From an uncultured Opitutaceae bacterium (GTDB lineage Bacteria; Verrucomicrobiota; Verrucomicrobiia; Opitutales; Opitutaceae), in the NCBI GenBank assembly GCA_937958045.1, contig CALFXL010000050.1, forward strand, positions 1-63,369: a stretch of DNA of 63,369 bases. Reading direction: 5' to 3'. This document shows, in pieces, positions 34,748 to 43,232 of the stretch. The translations under genes were made by a program, and so were the position numbers. The notes beneath the pieces were generated by a model, which was not told the origin of the DNA, searched no databases, and was given only the letters and a program-made list of their open reading frames with translations. Position 1 is the first letter of the stretch, and each line of letters opens with the position of its first letter.

Positions 34748-34843
34748 GGAACAGGTTGTCATACGACGGCTACGTTTGCATCGGAGAAAACTCCGACGGG
34801 CGCATCCGTAGAACCTGCCCGCATCGTCGGTGACCAACGAGTC

Positions 34844-35026
34844 ATGAAAACAAATCCGAAAGGGCAGATGCCCGGTCCGGCTGAGACGCCTGGACAGAAG
34901 CGCGCAACGACCAAAGCCGAGCGAAAGATTCCGACGGCCGATGCGGCCGATACGCATACGCGCCGACGCGACGAAGTGCAGTTGCCGCCGTTTTTGAAAC
35001 CGGTTTCCAAACCCAAAGAAACCTGA
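34844..35026 (+). CDS. Possible small basic protein
   Basis: 60 codons, ATG at 34844. Composition is Lys/Pro/Thr/Ala-rich with no hydrophobic segment, consistent with a disordered protein. There is no clear ribosome binding site and no family. It lies 96 bases after the cupin gene on the same strand. Could be chance, as open frames are common at this GC content. Confidence 0.35.
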   Translation: MKTNPKGQMPGPAETPGQKRATTKAERKIPTADAADTHTRRRDEVQLPPFLKPVSKPKET

Positions 35027-35106
35027 GCCTCCGTCTGGCGCAGGACGATCGCGGAGTTCCCTTCGCAGAGTGAGCGTAGGAGGCACGTCGGATCTTAAAA
35101 AGCCAA

Positions 35107-35173
35107 GGCCTGCCTCAGATCTCCCGAGGCAGGCCAGGTCCAGCTTCAACTAACTCGGGAGACCTGCTCCCGA
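35107..35173. repeat. Two adjacent perfect hairpins with competing base pairing
   Basis: Hairpin 1 is GGCCTGCCTC / GAGGCAGGCC (35107-35116, 35126-35135). Hairpin 2 is TCGGGAG / CTCCCGA (35155-35161, 35167-35173). The loop region TCTCCCGAG (35120-35128) is fully complementary to CTCGGGAGA (35154-35162), so the two structures compete or form a pseudoknot. It sits in a 331-base gene-free stretch (35027-35357) downstream of a possible small gene. The rest of that stretch shows nothing except the tRNA terminator. Confidence 0.6.
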
Positions 35174-35312
35174 TGCGTTCACGGTCGGCGCTGTTTCGGC
35201 TTTTTCAAGTGTTTCGCCATGCCTTAGGGCCAAAACCGGGAAATCTCCTACGGCATCGGTTTCGTAGATGTTCCGAGTGCGTGCGCACGCGACGAAAGCC
35301 CCCCTGTTTGGG

Positions 35313-35344
35313 CAAAAAAAAATCCCGCCGTGAGTGGGCGGGAT
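35313..35344 (-). terminator. Terminator downstream of tRNA-Leu
   Basis: On the minus strand ATCCCGCC, 7-base loop, GGCGGGAT, then a run of about nine T. It begins 13 bases after the encoded CCA end of the tRNA. Confidence 0.92.
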
Positions 35345-35357
35345 GAGTATAAAGTGT

Positions 35358-35442
35358 TGGTGCCCGGGAGCGGACTCGAACCGCTATGCTGTTAGGCACA
35401 GGCTTCTGAGACCTGCGTGTCTACCAATTCCACCACCCGGGC
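35358..35442 (-). tRNA. tRNA-Leu (anticodon CAG)
   Basis: 85 bases including an encoded CCA. Acceptor stem GCCCGGG/CCCGGGC and D-arm GGTGGAATTGGTAGACAC. The anticodon stem CAGGT/GCCTG encloses loop CTCAGAA, giving anticodon CAG. A class II long variable arm and T-arm GGTTCGAGTCC follow. It reads CUG, an abundant Leu codon in this GC-rich genome. Confidence 0.97.
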
Positions 35443-35909
35443 GTTTGTCGGTTTTGAACGACTTCTGTCTTCGTGAGCGTTTGCGAACTCGCGATTGTGC
35501 TTCTCGGTCTGCGTTTTCCGCCGTGCGGCGGACGAGACGTCAAAACGTGGCAAAGAACGGGTCACGAACTCGGGTTCGTCACGGACAGAGCGGCAGGTAG
35601 TACGCGCTCGCGAAAGTGAACGGCAAGGAAAAATAACGGGCCCGCTCACAAAGCCCGGCTACGCGTCACGCGCTTTGCCTGACCGGAAATGCGCGGGTGC
35701 GGCGCCTCTCCCGCGTCTAAACGCGACGGACGAGAATGGGGAATCGAGGTTGCGCGAACTGTACGGCACCGAACGGCTTAGCGGCGCGCCCGCTTCGGGT
35801 GAATAGTGTCTCGCGGCTCACGGCGTGGCTGTTATCGAGATGGTGCGATAACCTCTCCCCTGCGCGAAAACTTCCGAGCAAACCGCGCGTGTTCCCCTCG
35901 ATCCCTTTT
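35443..35909. other. 467-base intergenic region between tRNA-Leu and GH115
   Basis: No gene supported. It must contain the tRNA promoter (minus strand) and the GH115 promoter (plus strand). Open frames crossing it look like composition artefacts, and I see no strong hairpin or repeat. Confidence 0.5.
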
Positions 35910-38474
35910 ATGAAGCGTCTGCGTGTTTTATTCATTTTGATTTCGGCATCCGTCGCGATGAGTGTCGGCCAACTCGCGGCGGCGGTGGATCTCATCGAAA
36001 CGCGCGCAAGCGGTGATCAAGGATTTCCACTCATTCGTTCAGGCGAAGCGGCCTGCATTGTAGTGCCGCCGGCACTACACGAAGTCGTGAAAATCGCGGC
36101 ACGGGATTTTGCGGAGGATGTTTTTGCGGTGACGGGTGTGCGTCCGGAGATCGTCCCGGATGTCGCGCAAGCGGGTGATCGAGCGCGCATCGAAGTGGTG
36201 CTGGATCCGGCGCTCGCGGGGCGTTGGGAAGCGTTTCAATTGTCCGCGGCGGCGCGTGCGCTCATGGTGAAAGGTTCCGACCGACGCGCGCTCGCGTATG
36301 GTTTGTACGAGCTTTCGCGACGCATCGGGGTGTCGCCGTGGGTATGGTGGGCGGATGTGCCGCCGCGAAAGCACGCGGACCTGATGCTTTCTCTCGGCGA
36401 AGAACCGATCGACGCGCCCGCAGTGCGTTATCGCGGTGTGTTTCTCAACGACGAAGGCTGGGGGCTCGAGCCGTGGGCGGGCCTGACGCACGAGCCGGAA
36501 GTCGGTAACATCGGCCCGCGCACGTACGCGCGTTTGTTTGAACTGCTGCTGCGGCTTCGCGCGAACACGATCTGGCCGGCGATGCATCCGGGGACGATTC
36601 CGTTTCATCAAGTGCCCGGCAACGCAGCGACGGCGGATGCCTATGCGATTGTCCTCGGTTCCTCGCATGCCGAGCCGATGTTGCGCAACAACGTCGGCGA
36701 ATGGAAAGACGACAAGGCGCGCTACAATTATCTGACGAATCGCGAGGGCGTGCTCGCGTATTGGGAGCAGCGCGTGCGTGAACGCAGATCGGGCGAAAGC
36801 CTTTTCACGCTCGGCATGCGCGGCATTCACGACAGCGCGATTGTCGGGCCGAAAACGCAGGCCGAGCGCATCGCCACGCTGGAAAAAATCTTCGCGGATC
36901 AGCGTGAACTGCTCGCGCGTTATTTGGGCGATGGCGATCCGACGCGTGTGAGCCAGATGTTTTGTCCGTACAAGGAAGTGCTCGATGATTATCTCGCAGG
37001 CCTGCGTGTGCCGGACGATGTGACGATCGTATGGCCCGACGATAATTTCGGCTACATCCGTCGCTTTGCCTCGCCCGCGGAACGCGCCCGTGCGGGCGGA
37101 CTGGGTGTGTATTATCACCTTTCGTATCTGGGTGCGCCGATGTCGTGGCTGTGGCTCGATACGGTGCCGCCGGCGTTGATTTGGTCGGAGATGACGCGCG
37201 CGTATGAGCAAGGAGCGCGGACGTTGTGGGTCGCGAACGTCGGCGATCTGAAATCGGTCGAGCGCTCGACGGAGTTTTTCCTCGATCTCGCATGGCACGC
37301 GGATCGCACGGATCGCGAAGAGCCGGTGCGCTTTTTGCGACGGATGGCGGCGCGTGATTTTGGCGAACGATTTGCCGAGAGGATCGCCGACATCTGGTCG
37401 CGTCACATCGACCTCGCCACGGCGCGCAAGCCCGAGCATTTGCAATGGAATCTGCCGCTCATGCCGTTTCGTCCCACGGAGCTCACGGAGGATGAAATGA
37501 TTCGTCGTCTCCATGCGTATGCGACGCTTGCGAAAGATGTATCGGCGGTTGCTGACGAACTTTTGCCGGAGCAGCGCGATGCATTTTTTCAACTCGTCGA
37601 ATATCCCGTGAAAGCCGCGGCGGCGGCGAACGAGCGTTATTTCTCCGCAGAACTCGCGCGCGTGCAGCGTGCACGCGGCGATGCGCACGCGGGAACGACG
37701 TTTGACGCGTCGGCAGAGGCTGAACAACGCATCCGCAAGCTGACACTGCACTACAACAATGGCATCGCGGGCGGAAAATGGCGACATGTGATGACGGTGA
37801 ACGGCCTCTCACCGCGCGAGTGGCGTCGTTTTCAACCCGACCCGGGAGTGCTCCCGCTGAGCGCACCTGAGCAAGCGCTGATCAAGGCGCCGGCACCTGT
37901 GCCGTCGATCGCGTCGCCTAAGCTGCCGCCGGATGCGCGCAAAGGCGATTTCGTGGAACGTGGCGGCGTTGTTTCGATTCACGCGGGGGATTTCACGGCT
38001 GTGAAAGATCTCGCGGATGGCAGTGGCTGGCGTGCGATTCCGGGACTCGGCCGCACGGGCTCGGCGGTGACGGTGCTTCCGTCCACGGCAAAGATCGAGG
38101 AAGGCGTCGCGCCGGCGCTATCGTATCGCTTTTATGTTTCGAGCGGTGGCGCCGCGACGATTCATGTGCGTTTGCTGCCGACCTTCCCGCTTGTATCCGG
38201 AAATGGACTACGCCTGAAGCTCGCGCTGGATGACCAGCCGGCGGAAGCGGTGGCGGTCATGGATGGTTTTGAATCGAGTTCCGACGAATGGAAACGCCGC
38301 GTGCTCGAAAATGCCACCACGATCACCTGGGCGCCCGCGAAACCTCTGGCGCCCGGATGGCACACGCTGCATCTGATCGCCGTCGATGCGGGGGTGGTCG
38401 TCGATAAATTCGTCATCGATTTTGGCGGATTGACGCCCTCTTACGACGGACCGGCGGAAACACGCGCGCCCTGA
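35910..38474 (+). CDS. Glycoside hydrolase family 115 (xylan alpha-glucuronidase type), exported
   Basis: 854 residues from the ATG at 35910 with a signal peptide (VLFILISASVAMSVGQLAAA). GH115 enzymes remove (4-O-methyl)-glucuronic acid from internal xylose units of glucuronoxylan. Family-type stretches: YGLYELSRRIGVSPWVWWAD, RYRGVFLNDEGWGLEPWAG, LLRLRANTIWPAMHPG, MFCPYKEVLDDYLAGLRVPD, TIVWPDDNFGYIRR and YYHLSYLGAPMSWLWLDTVP. The C-terminal third (~680-854) is a beta domain like the GH115 C-terminal module. The adjacent GH28 and pectate lyase suggest plant cell-wall degradation. No associated SusC/D or transporter in the window. Confidence 0.92.
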   Translation: MKRLRVLFILISASVAMSVGQLAAAVDLIETRASGDQGFPLIRSGEAACIVVPPALHEVVKIAARDFAEDVFAVTGVRPEIVPDVAQAGDRARIEVVLDPALAGRWEAFQLSAAARALMVKGSDRRALAYGLYELSRRIGVSPWVWWADVPPRKHADLMLSLGEEPIDAPAVRYRGVFLNDEGWGLEPWAGLTHEPEVGNIGPRTYARLFELLLRLRANTIWPAMHPGTIPFHQVPGNAATADAYAIVLGSSHAEPMLRNNVGEWKDDKARYNYLTNREGVLAYWEQRVRERRSGESLFTLGMRGIHDSAIVGPKTQAERIATLEKIFADQRELLARYLGDGDPTRVSQMFCPYKEVLDDYLAGLRVPDDVTIVWPDDNFGYIRRFASPAERARAGGLGVYYHLSYLGAPMSWLWLDTVPPALIWSEMTRAYEQGARTLWVANVGDLKSVERSTEFFLDLAWHADRTDREEPVRFLRRMAARDFGERFAERIADIWSRHIDLATARKPEHLQWNLPLMPFRPTELTEDEMIRRLHAYATLAKDVSAVADELLPEQRDAFFQLVEYPVKAAAAANERYFSAELARVQRARGDAHAGTTFDASAEAEQRIRKLTLHYNNGIAGGKWRHVMTVNGLSPREWRRFQPDPGVLPLSAPEQALIKAPAPVPSIASPKLPPDARKGDFVERGGVVSIHAGDFTAVKDLADGSGWRAIPGLGRTGSAVTVLPSTAKIEEGVAPALSYRFYVSSGGAATIHVRLLPTFPLVSGNGLRLKLALDDQPAEAVAVMDGFESSSDEWKRRVLENATTITWAPAKPLAPGWHTLHLIAVDAGVVVDKFVIDFGGLTPSYDGPAETRAP

Positions 38475-38691
38475 GCATCGATTCGTATTGAGCGCATGGA
38501 TACGCCGGAGCCTTCCCGCCCCTGCCAAATGCCACGCGGGGCACGCTGAATCCATTGCGATGTGCCAAGCGGCGCGCGTGTGATCACAGTGTTTTTGTGA
38601 ACGCTGAGATTTCGCATGCGTATCTTCTTCGCAGACGCTCACCTCGACTTTACGCGGGGCCGATTGGCATGTGCTAAGCGACGCTGCGGGT

Positions 38692-40107
38692 ATGAAACAA
38701 GAAATTGCTCTCATCACCGGCGCGTCGAGTGGCATTGGTCTTGAGCTGGCGCGCGAGTTTGCGAGGCAGGGACATTCCCTCGTGATCACGGCCCCCGTGC
38801 AATCGGAGCTTGAGCTCATTGCAGACGAGTTGAGCGCTGCGCACGGCGTGGACGTTTTTCCGATCGCGGCCGATCTTGAGGAAGCGAGGGGCGTCGAAGC
38901 GCTCAGCAACGAGATCGAGCAGCGCGGCATTCAGATCGATATTTTGGTGAACAACGCCGGGCGCGGAATGCGGGGCGCGTTTATCGAAATTCCGTTGGAG
39001 GAGGATCTGTCGATGTTGCGGTTGAACGCGGAAGCAATGCTGCGGCTGACAAAACGCTTTTTGCCGACGATGGTGGGCCGCGGGCGCGGTCGCGTCATGA
39101 ATACATCATCGATCGGCGGTTTCGAGCCAGGGCCTTTGCTCGCGGTGTATCACGCGACGAAAGCGTTTGTGCTTTCATTGACGGAAGCGATCGCGACCGA
39201 GCTCGAAGGCACGGGCGTGACGGTGACGGCACTTTGTCCCGGGCCGACCGACACCGATTTTTTCCCGAAGGCCGACATGGTCGAGACGCGGGCGTTTCAA
39301 AAAGCTAAAGTCATGGCGCCGCAGGAAGTCGCGACGATCGCCTACGAGGCGATGATGAAGGGCGACCGCGTGGTTGTGCCGGGTGCCAGCAACAAAGCGA
39401 TGGTGTTTGCGCGACGTTTTCTTCCGGCGGCGGGTCAGGCGAAACGAAACGAGAAATACTATGAAGACGTCGCGCCGAAGGACGTGCAGCGTCAGCCGGG
39501 CGAGATCGCGGCGGAACATGAACGGGAGACGGAACAAGCGCATGCAAGCGTCCGCAGCGAAGCGAAGAATCGCGATATTTCTCAGCCGGACACCACGATC
39601 GGCATCTCGTCGTTGAAGGCGTTGCTCCTCGATGAACTTGCCGACTTGTTGGACGCGGAGAAACAACTCACGAGAGCTCTGCCGAAAATGGCCGCGGCCG
39701 CATCGCGCGAGGATCTCCGCATGGCCTTCGAAGATCATTTCGAGGAAACGCAAAATCACGTTCAGCGGCTCCATCATATCTTCGAAATTTTGGGGGAAAC
39801 GCCGCGCGACAAGGTATGCGTGGCGATGAGAGGACTCATAGAAGAAGGCGAAGAGACGATCGTGTTCTCCGGTCCGGAAAGTTTGCGTGATGCCAGGCTC
39901 ATCGGCGCGGCGCAGCGCGTGGAGCATTACGAGATCGCCGCGTACGGCACCGCGCGCGCGTTTGCAGAGATTTTGGGGGAAAGCGCGATCGTCCTGCTCT
40001 TGCAGGAAACGCTCAATGAAGAAAGCGACGCCGACCAAAGGCTCTCGGACTTGGCGGAAACGATAAACATTCGTGCGATGGCCTCGCCGACCGACGGCCA
40101 GTTCTGA
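38692..40107 (+). CDS. Short-chain dehydrogenase fused to a DUF892 (YciF-like) ferritin-fold domain
   Basis: 471 residues from the ATG at 38692. Residues ~1-260 are a classical SDR: cofactor loop ITGASSGIGLELAREFA, NNAGRG, catalytic Ser in MNTSSIGG and YHATK (Tyr-x-x-x-Lys), then LCPGPTDTDFF. After a charged linker (~265-305), residues ~308-470 form a DUF892 four-helix bundle: LLLDELADLLDAEKQLTRAL, FEDHFEETQNHVQRLHHIFE, RVEHYEIAAYGTARAFAEIL. Its Glu and His residues are placed as in YciF di-iron proteins. There is no stop or frameshift between the halves. The combination next to a Mn catalase parallels the enterobacterial yciGFE-katN stress cluster. Confidence 0.9.
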   Translation: MKQEIALITGASSGIGLELAREFARQGHSLVITAPVQSELELIADELSAAHGVDVFPIAADLEEARGVEALSNEIEQRGIQIDILVNNAGRGMRGAFIEIPLEEDLSMLRLNAEAMLRLTKRFLPTMVGRGRGRVMNTSSIGGFEPGPLLAVYHATKAFVLSLTEAIATELEGTGVTVTALCPGPTDTDFFPKADMVETRAFQKAKVMAPQEVATIAYEAMMKGDRVVVPGASNKAMVFARRFLPAAGQAKRNEKYYEDVAPKDVQRQPGEIAAEHERETEQAHASVRSEAKNRDISQPDTTIGISSLKALLLDELADLLDAEKQLTRALPKMAAAASREDLRMAFEDHFEETQNHVQRLHHIFEILGETPRDKVCVAMRGLIEEGEETIVFSGPESLRDARLIGAAQRVEHYEIAAYGTARAFAEILGESAIVLLLQETLNEESDADQRLSDLAETINIRAMASPTDGQF

Positions 40108-40138
40108 GCGAATTCATCCGATCGCGGATCTCTTTTTT

Positions 40139-40234
40139 ATGGGAATTGAAACCATTCTGCTCGTTTTCGGCCTGATCGCGATTGTCGCGATCATCGTGGC
40201 GTCGAAGAAAGCCGCGAACAAAGCCAAGAAGTAG
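40139..40234 (+). CDS. Tiny single-pass membrane protein (31 residues)
   Basis: ATG at 40139, 32 bases after the SDR-DUF892 stop. The protein is MGIETILLVFGLIAIVAIIV followed by a short Ala/Lys-rich tail ending AKK: one clean transmembrane helix with a basic cytoplasmic end, the standard design of small stress-related membrane proteins. Supported by its composition, its tight spacing and the strong hairpin after it; too short for family recognition. Confidence 0.6.
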   Translation: MGIETILLVFGLIAIVAIIVASKKAANKAKK

Positions 40235-40272
40235 CGGCGGCGATCGCCAGCAGGTTGATCGCGCGCTTGATG

Positions 40273-40305
40273 ACGACTCGTATTCGGTTTTCGAATACGA
40301 GTCGT
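40273..40305. terminator. 14-bp perfect hairpin downstream of the SDR-DUF892 / small protein genes
   Basis: ACGACTCGTATTCG, loop GTTTT, CGAATACGAGTCGT, followed by TTTCG. It is the longest perfect stem in the window and probably terminates the plus-strand transcript; the U-run is short. Confidence 0.7.
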
Positions 40306-40317
40306 TTCGTCGGGCAC

Positions 40318-40347
40318 AAAAAGCCGCCTCGTATGAGACGAGACGGC
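40318..40347 (-). terminator. Terminator of the manganese catalase gene
   Basis: On the minus strand GCCGTCTCGT, loop CTCAT, ACGAGGCGGC (9 of 10 pairs) followed by TTTTT, 22 bases after the stop of the catalase gene. Confidence 0.85.
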
Positions 40348-40368
40348 CATGAACTTTCGGCGCGGCGT

Positions 40369-41277
40369 TCAGCCGAGGATCTTCGAGTAGTGTTTGATTA
40401 ACTCGGGATCGACGCCGGGGGAGCTGAGCTGCGGCTCTTCGGGGAAGTCGGGCCAGGGGTAGCCCTCGGGGATTTTGTCTTCGACGTGGAGCTCGCCGCC
40501 GTCTTCCGGATGCGGTCCCTTGAAAACCTCGCCCGCGCGCGTGTAATCTTCGGGGCTGAAGCGGAAGAGCACGCGGTGGAGACCCTTGTCTTCGTGAATT
40601 TTCGCTTCCGGGAATTTTTTATTGCTCACATCCGGGATCGGCAGGAGCGCACTGACATTGGCGCCGGTCAGTTGTTCGAGCGCACGCGCGTAAGCGACGA
40701 TGTGCACCCCGCCGCGCACCAAGAGGAAACCGACGGCGGCGCGGGCGGTGGGATCGGAGGTCGATTCGTAGACGCGGATCTTGTTGGCGCGGGCGCCGCA
40801 CTCGAGGAAGAAGTTGTGCAGCAGGTCGAGCTTGAGATTGCCGCTGGAAAAAACGTTGTCGCCGGTCCACGGGCGGCCCATCGCATCGACGGGGAGCGCG
40901 GTCTGGCCTGAGGCGATGAAGTGATCGCTATTGCGGAAGTTGATCGCGTCGCTGAGCGGTGCGGGCGATTTGGGCGCGTTGTCGGGAGCGTAGCGGCGAT
41001 CAGCGCGTTCGGTGGTGCCGACCAGCAACAGGTTGATCGCAGCGGTCACCATCTCGATGTGGGCATACTCTTCGGCCGCGATGTTGCAGATGAGATCGTA
41101 GAACGGTCGGAGCTTTTCTTTGCCGCGAAAATTAAACGATTGGAACGTATAGTTCATCAACGTGGACATCTCCCCGAATTTCCCGCCGAGGAGCTCTTGC
41201 ACGTAGGAGGCGGCGTTGGCGTTGGGGGCGGCGGGGGTAGGCAGACGGACCGGCAGCTTGTCGATTTTTAGGATCAT
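40369..41277 (-). CDS. Manganese catalase family protein
   Basis: 302 residues. A di-manganese ferritin-fold enzyme that dismutates hydrogen peroxide. Metal-ligand helices: GGKFGEMSTLMNYTFQSFNF (Glu), ICNIAAEEYAHIEMVTAAIN (Glu-x-x-His), FFLECGARANKIRVYE (Glu) and LLVRGGVHIVAYARALEQL (His). The C-terminal extension EGYPWPDFPEEPQ is like that of Bacillus-type and KatN catalases. Convergent with the SDR-DUF892 fusion, with two hairpins between. Length and ligands look complete. Likely cytosolic and stress-induced. Confidence 0.93.
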   Translation of the reverse strand: MILKIDKLPVRLPTPAAPNANAASYVQELLGGKFGEMSTLMNYTFQSFNFRGKEKLRPFYDLICNIAAEEYAHIEMVTAAINLLLVGTTERADRRYAPDNAPKSPAPLSDAINFRNSDHFIASGQTALPVDAMGRPWTGDNVFSSGNLKLDLLHNFFLECGARANKIRVYESTSDPTARAAVGFLLVRGGVHIVAYARALEQLTGANVSALLPIPDVSNKKFPEAKIHEDKGLHRVLFRFSPEDYTRAGEVFKGPHPEDGGELHVEDKIPEGYPWPDFPEEPQLSSPGVDPELIKHYSKILG

Positions 41278-41529
41278 AATGCGAACGAGTTCAGTGGTTC
41301 TCGAGCTGGCGTGTGAGCCGTGAGTATAAAGGCCGGGCCGCGGTCCCGACAGCGGGCGTGGGCCTTACCGCGTCATCGGTGGAGAACGGGCGCGGGCTGC
41401 GTAAAACTCCCACCACCGTGGACTGAAATTCTCTGCGGGTGAAAAATAGGCGGTGGCGAATCGCCCGTGCGTGGGATTCGGCTTGGCGCGCGACGGATCG
41501 CGGGCAGGGTAAGGACACCGTTTCCCGCG

Positions 41530-42120
41530 ATGGCGTTTTCCATTTCCTATCTCAGCGGCGTCGTTCTTGCCGGCGGCGCGTCCTCCCGAATGGGTTCCGA
41601 AAAGGCGCTGCTAACGCTCGATGGCCTGCCGCTTTGGCGAAGGCAGTACAACCTGCTCGCGCATGCGGGGGTGTCGGATAGGCTCGTTTCCGTGCGACGT
41701 GATCAAAATTGGCCACCGCCCGAAGTGGTGCGCGTGATCGACGCGGCGCCGGATGGCGGACCGCTTGTCGGGATCATTGCGGCGATGACGCGCATGCGGC
41801 ATCCGCACCTGCTTGTTTTGGCGGTGGATTTGCCGAAGGTGCCGGTGGCGTGGGTGGCGCGGTTGCGCGAACGTTGTTCCGAACGCATGGGCGCCGTGGG
41901 CCAGCATGCGAATGGCACGTTCGAGCCCCTCGCGGCGATTTATCCGCAGGCTTTTTTATCTATGGCGCGCGCGGCGATGGCCGCCGGGGAGCTGTCACTG
42001 CAAAAACTGCTGGCGTCCGCGGTGGAAGACGGGCTTTTCCGCGAGGTGGCGATTATGCCGGAAGAAACCTCGTGGTTTGAAAACTGGAACGCTCCCGAGG
42101 ACGTCAGCGGCGTCGCATGA
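41530..42120 (+). CDS. mobA: Molybdenum cofactor guanylyltransferase-like protein
   Basis: 196 residues from the ATG at 41530. The nucleotide-binding signature GVVLAGGASSRMGSEKALL and DAAPDGGPLVGIIAAM, VLAVDLPKVP and FEPLAAIYP are typical of MobA, which attaches GMP to molybdopterin. A sulfite-oxidase-type molybdoenzyme lies 0.4 kb away; that family normally uses the cofactor without guanylation, so mobA probably serves another enzyme. Its last 181 bases overlap the antisense LysR remnant. Confidence 0.88.
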   Translation: MAFSISYLSGVVLAGGASSRMGSEKALLTLDGLPLWRRQYNLLAHAGVSDRLVSVRRDQNWPPPEVVRVIDAAPDGGPLVGIIAAMTRMRHPHLLVLAVDLPKVPVAWVARLRERCSERMGAVGQHANGTFEPLAAIYPQAFLSMARAAMAAGELSLQKLLASAVEDGLFREVAIMPEETSWFENWNAPEDVSGVA

Positions 42121-42395
42121 GCCTGGCCGAGCGCGACGAGGTTTTCCCGGGCGTTGCGCATATCGGCGAGGATCTTGTCCGCGTATTCGAGCAGTTGATG
42201 GCCGGCGGCGGTCAAAGTCACATGCCGTCCCAAGCGATCAAACAGCCGGCAAGCCAGATCTTGCTCCAAGGATTTGATGGCATGACTGACGGCGGACTGG
42301 GTGAGATGGAGCTCGCGCGCTGCGAAAGTGAAACTTCCCAGCCTTGCCAAGGTGCTGAAGGCAAGCAGTTTACGGCTGTCTAAAATGCGGCTCAT
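41940..42395 (-). pseudogene. Truncated LysR-type regulator (DNA-binding domain only)
   Basis: 151 codons from the ATG at 42395. Residues ~1-92 are a good LysR winged HTH: SRKLLAFSTLARLGSFTFAA, LHLTQSAVSHAIKSLEQDLA and RLFDRLGRHVTLTAAGHQLL. From about residue 93 the frame runs antisense through the 3' end of mobA and is not LysR-like, so the ~200-residue effector domain is absent. Either a decayed gene or a short DNA-binding protein. Probably once regulated the molybdoenzyme gene upstream on the same strand. Confidence 0.75.
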
Positions 42396-42534
42396 GACGG
42401 AATTACCGCGAAAGGCGGTGCCAAGACGCAGCAAGAGCCAAGCCATCCGCGCTCGCTGAGCGTTGATGATCAATGAAAAGTATTCATAGATCGCGCCACA
42501 GTCCGCCGGGGACGGCTTGCGCAGAAGCTTCAGT

Positions 42535-43176
42535 TTACGCGAAGCGTTCCTCTTTCCACGGATCGGCTTGGTTGCTGTAGCCGCGGACTTCCCAGTAGCC
42601 GAGTTTATCCTCTGCGAGGAAGCTGATGGTCCGGATGAATTTCGCCCCTTTCCACGCATAGAGTTTCGGAATGATCACGCGCGCCGGGCCGCCGTGTTCG
42701 CGCGGGAGGGGCGCGCCGTCGAAACCGGTGGCGACCAGCACGTCGTCGTCGAGGCAGGCCGCGAGCGGAGCGTTGGTCGAGTAGCCGTCGTAGCTCGTGA
42801 AATACGCGAAACGCGCCTTCGGATCGGGTTGCACCAGTTCGTAGAGCGTCGTGAACGCGACGCCGCTCCAGCGGCAGTCGTATTTGCTCCACGTGGTGAC
42901 GCAGTGGAAATCGCTGACGTCCTCGACCTGCGGCAGCGCGGAAAACGCCGCCCAATCGAGCGTGACGGGATTCGCCACGAGGCCGTCGAGCGTGAGCGTC
43001 CATTTATCGAGCGGTACCTCGGGCTGCACGCCGAGATCGAGCACGGGGAACCCGGTCGTGAGATGCTGGCCCGGCGGAAGTCGTCCCCCGGCGCGTGTAG
43101 TGCGCGGCTGGATACCGCGGGCGATTTGTTTCTCCGCCCATCTCTGCTTGGCCGTGAGGTAGCGTTCGTTGGACAT
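42535..43176 (-). CDS. Sulfite-oxidase-like molybdopterin oxidoreductase
   Basis: 213 residues, ATG at 43176; the short form annotated as 'sulfite oxidase-like oxidoreductase'. A single molybdopterin domain is visible: LTLDGLVANPVTLDWAAFSA, the Mo-coordinating Cys in DFHCVTTWSKYDCRW, then YDGYSTNAPLAACLDDDVLV and HGGPARVIIPKLYAWKGAKF. No haem or dimerisation domain and no signal peptide. Natural substrate not established for this subgroup; related YedY/MsrP reduces protein-bound methionine sulfoxide. Its C-terminus ends GYSNQADPWKEERFA, conserved in the subgroup. Confidence 0.9.
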   Translation of the reverse strand: MSNERYLTAKQRWAEKQIARGIQPRTTRAGGRLPPGQHLTTGFPVLDLGVQPEVPLDKWTLTLDGLVANPVTLDWAAFSALPQVEDVSDFHCVTTWSKYDCRWSGVAFTTLYELVQPDPKARFAYFTSYDGYSTNAPLAACLDDDVLVATGFDGAPLPREHGGPARVIIPKLYAWKGAKFIRTISFLAEDKLGYWEVRGYSNQADPWKEERFA

Positions 43177-43232
43177 CCCGGCAACGAACGCGGACGGGAA
43201 ACGGATTTCAAGCGTGTGCGCTGAAAAGGAAA

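Noticed and set aside
42120..42395. Complete LysR regulator
   Set aside because: Only the HTH half can be found in any frame; the effector domain is not encoded up or downstream.
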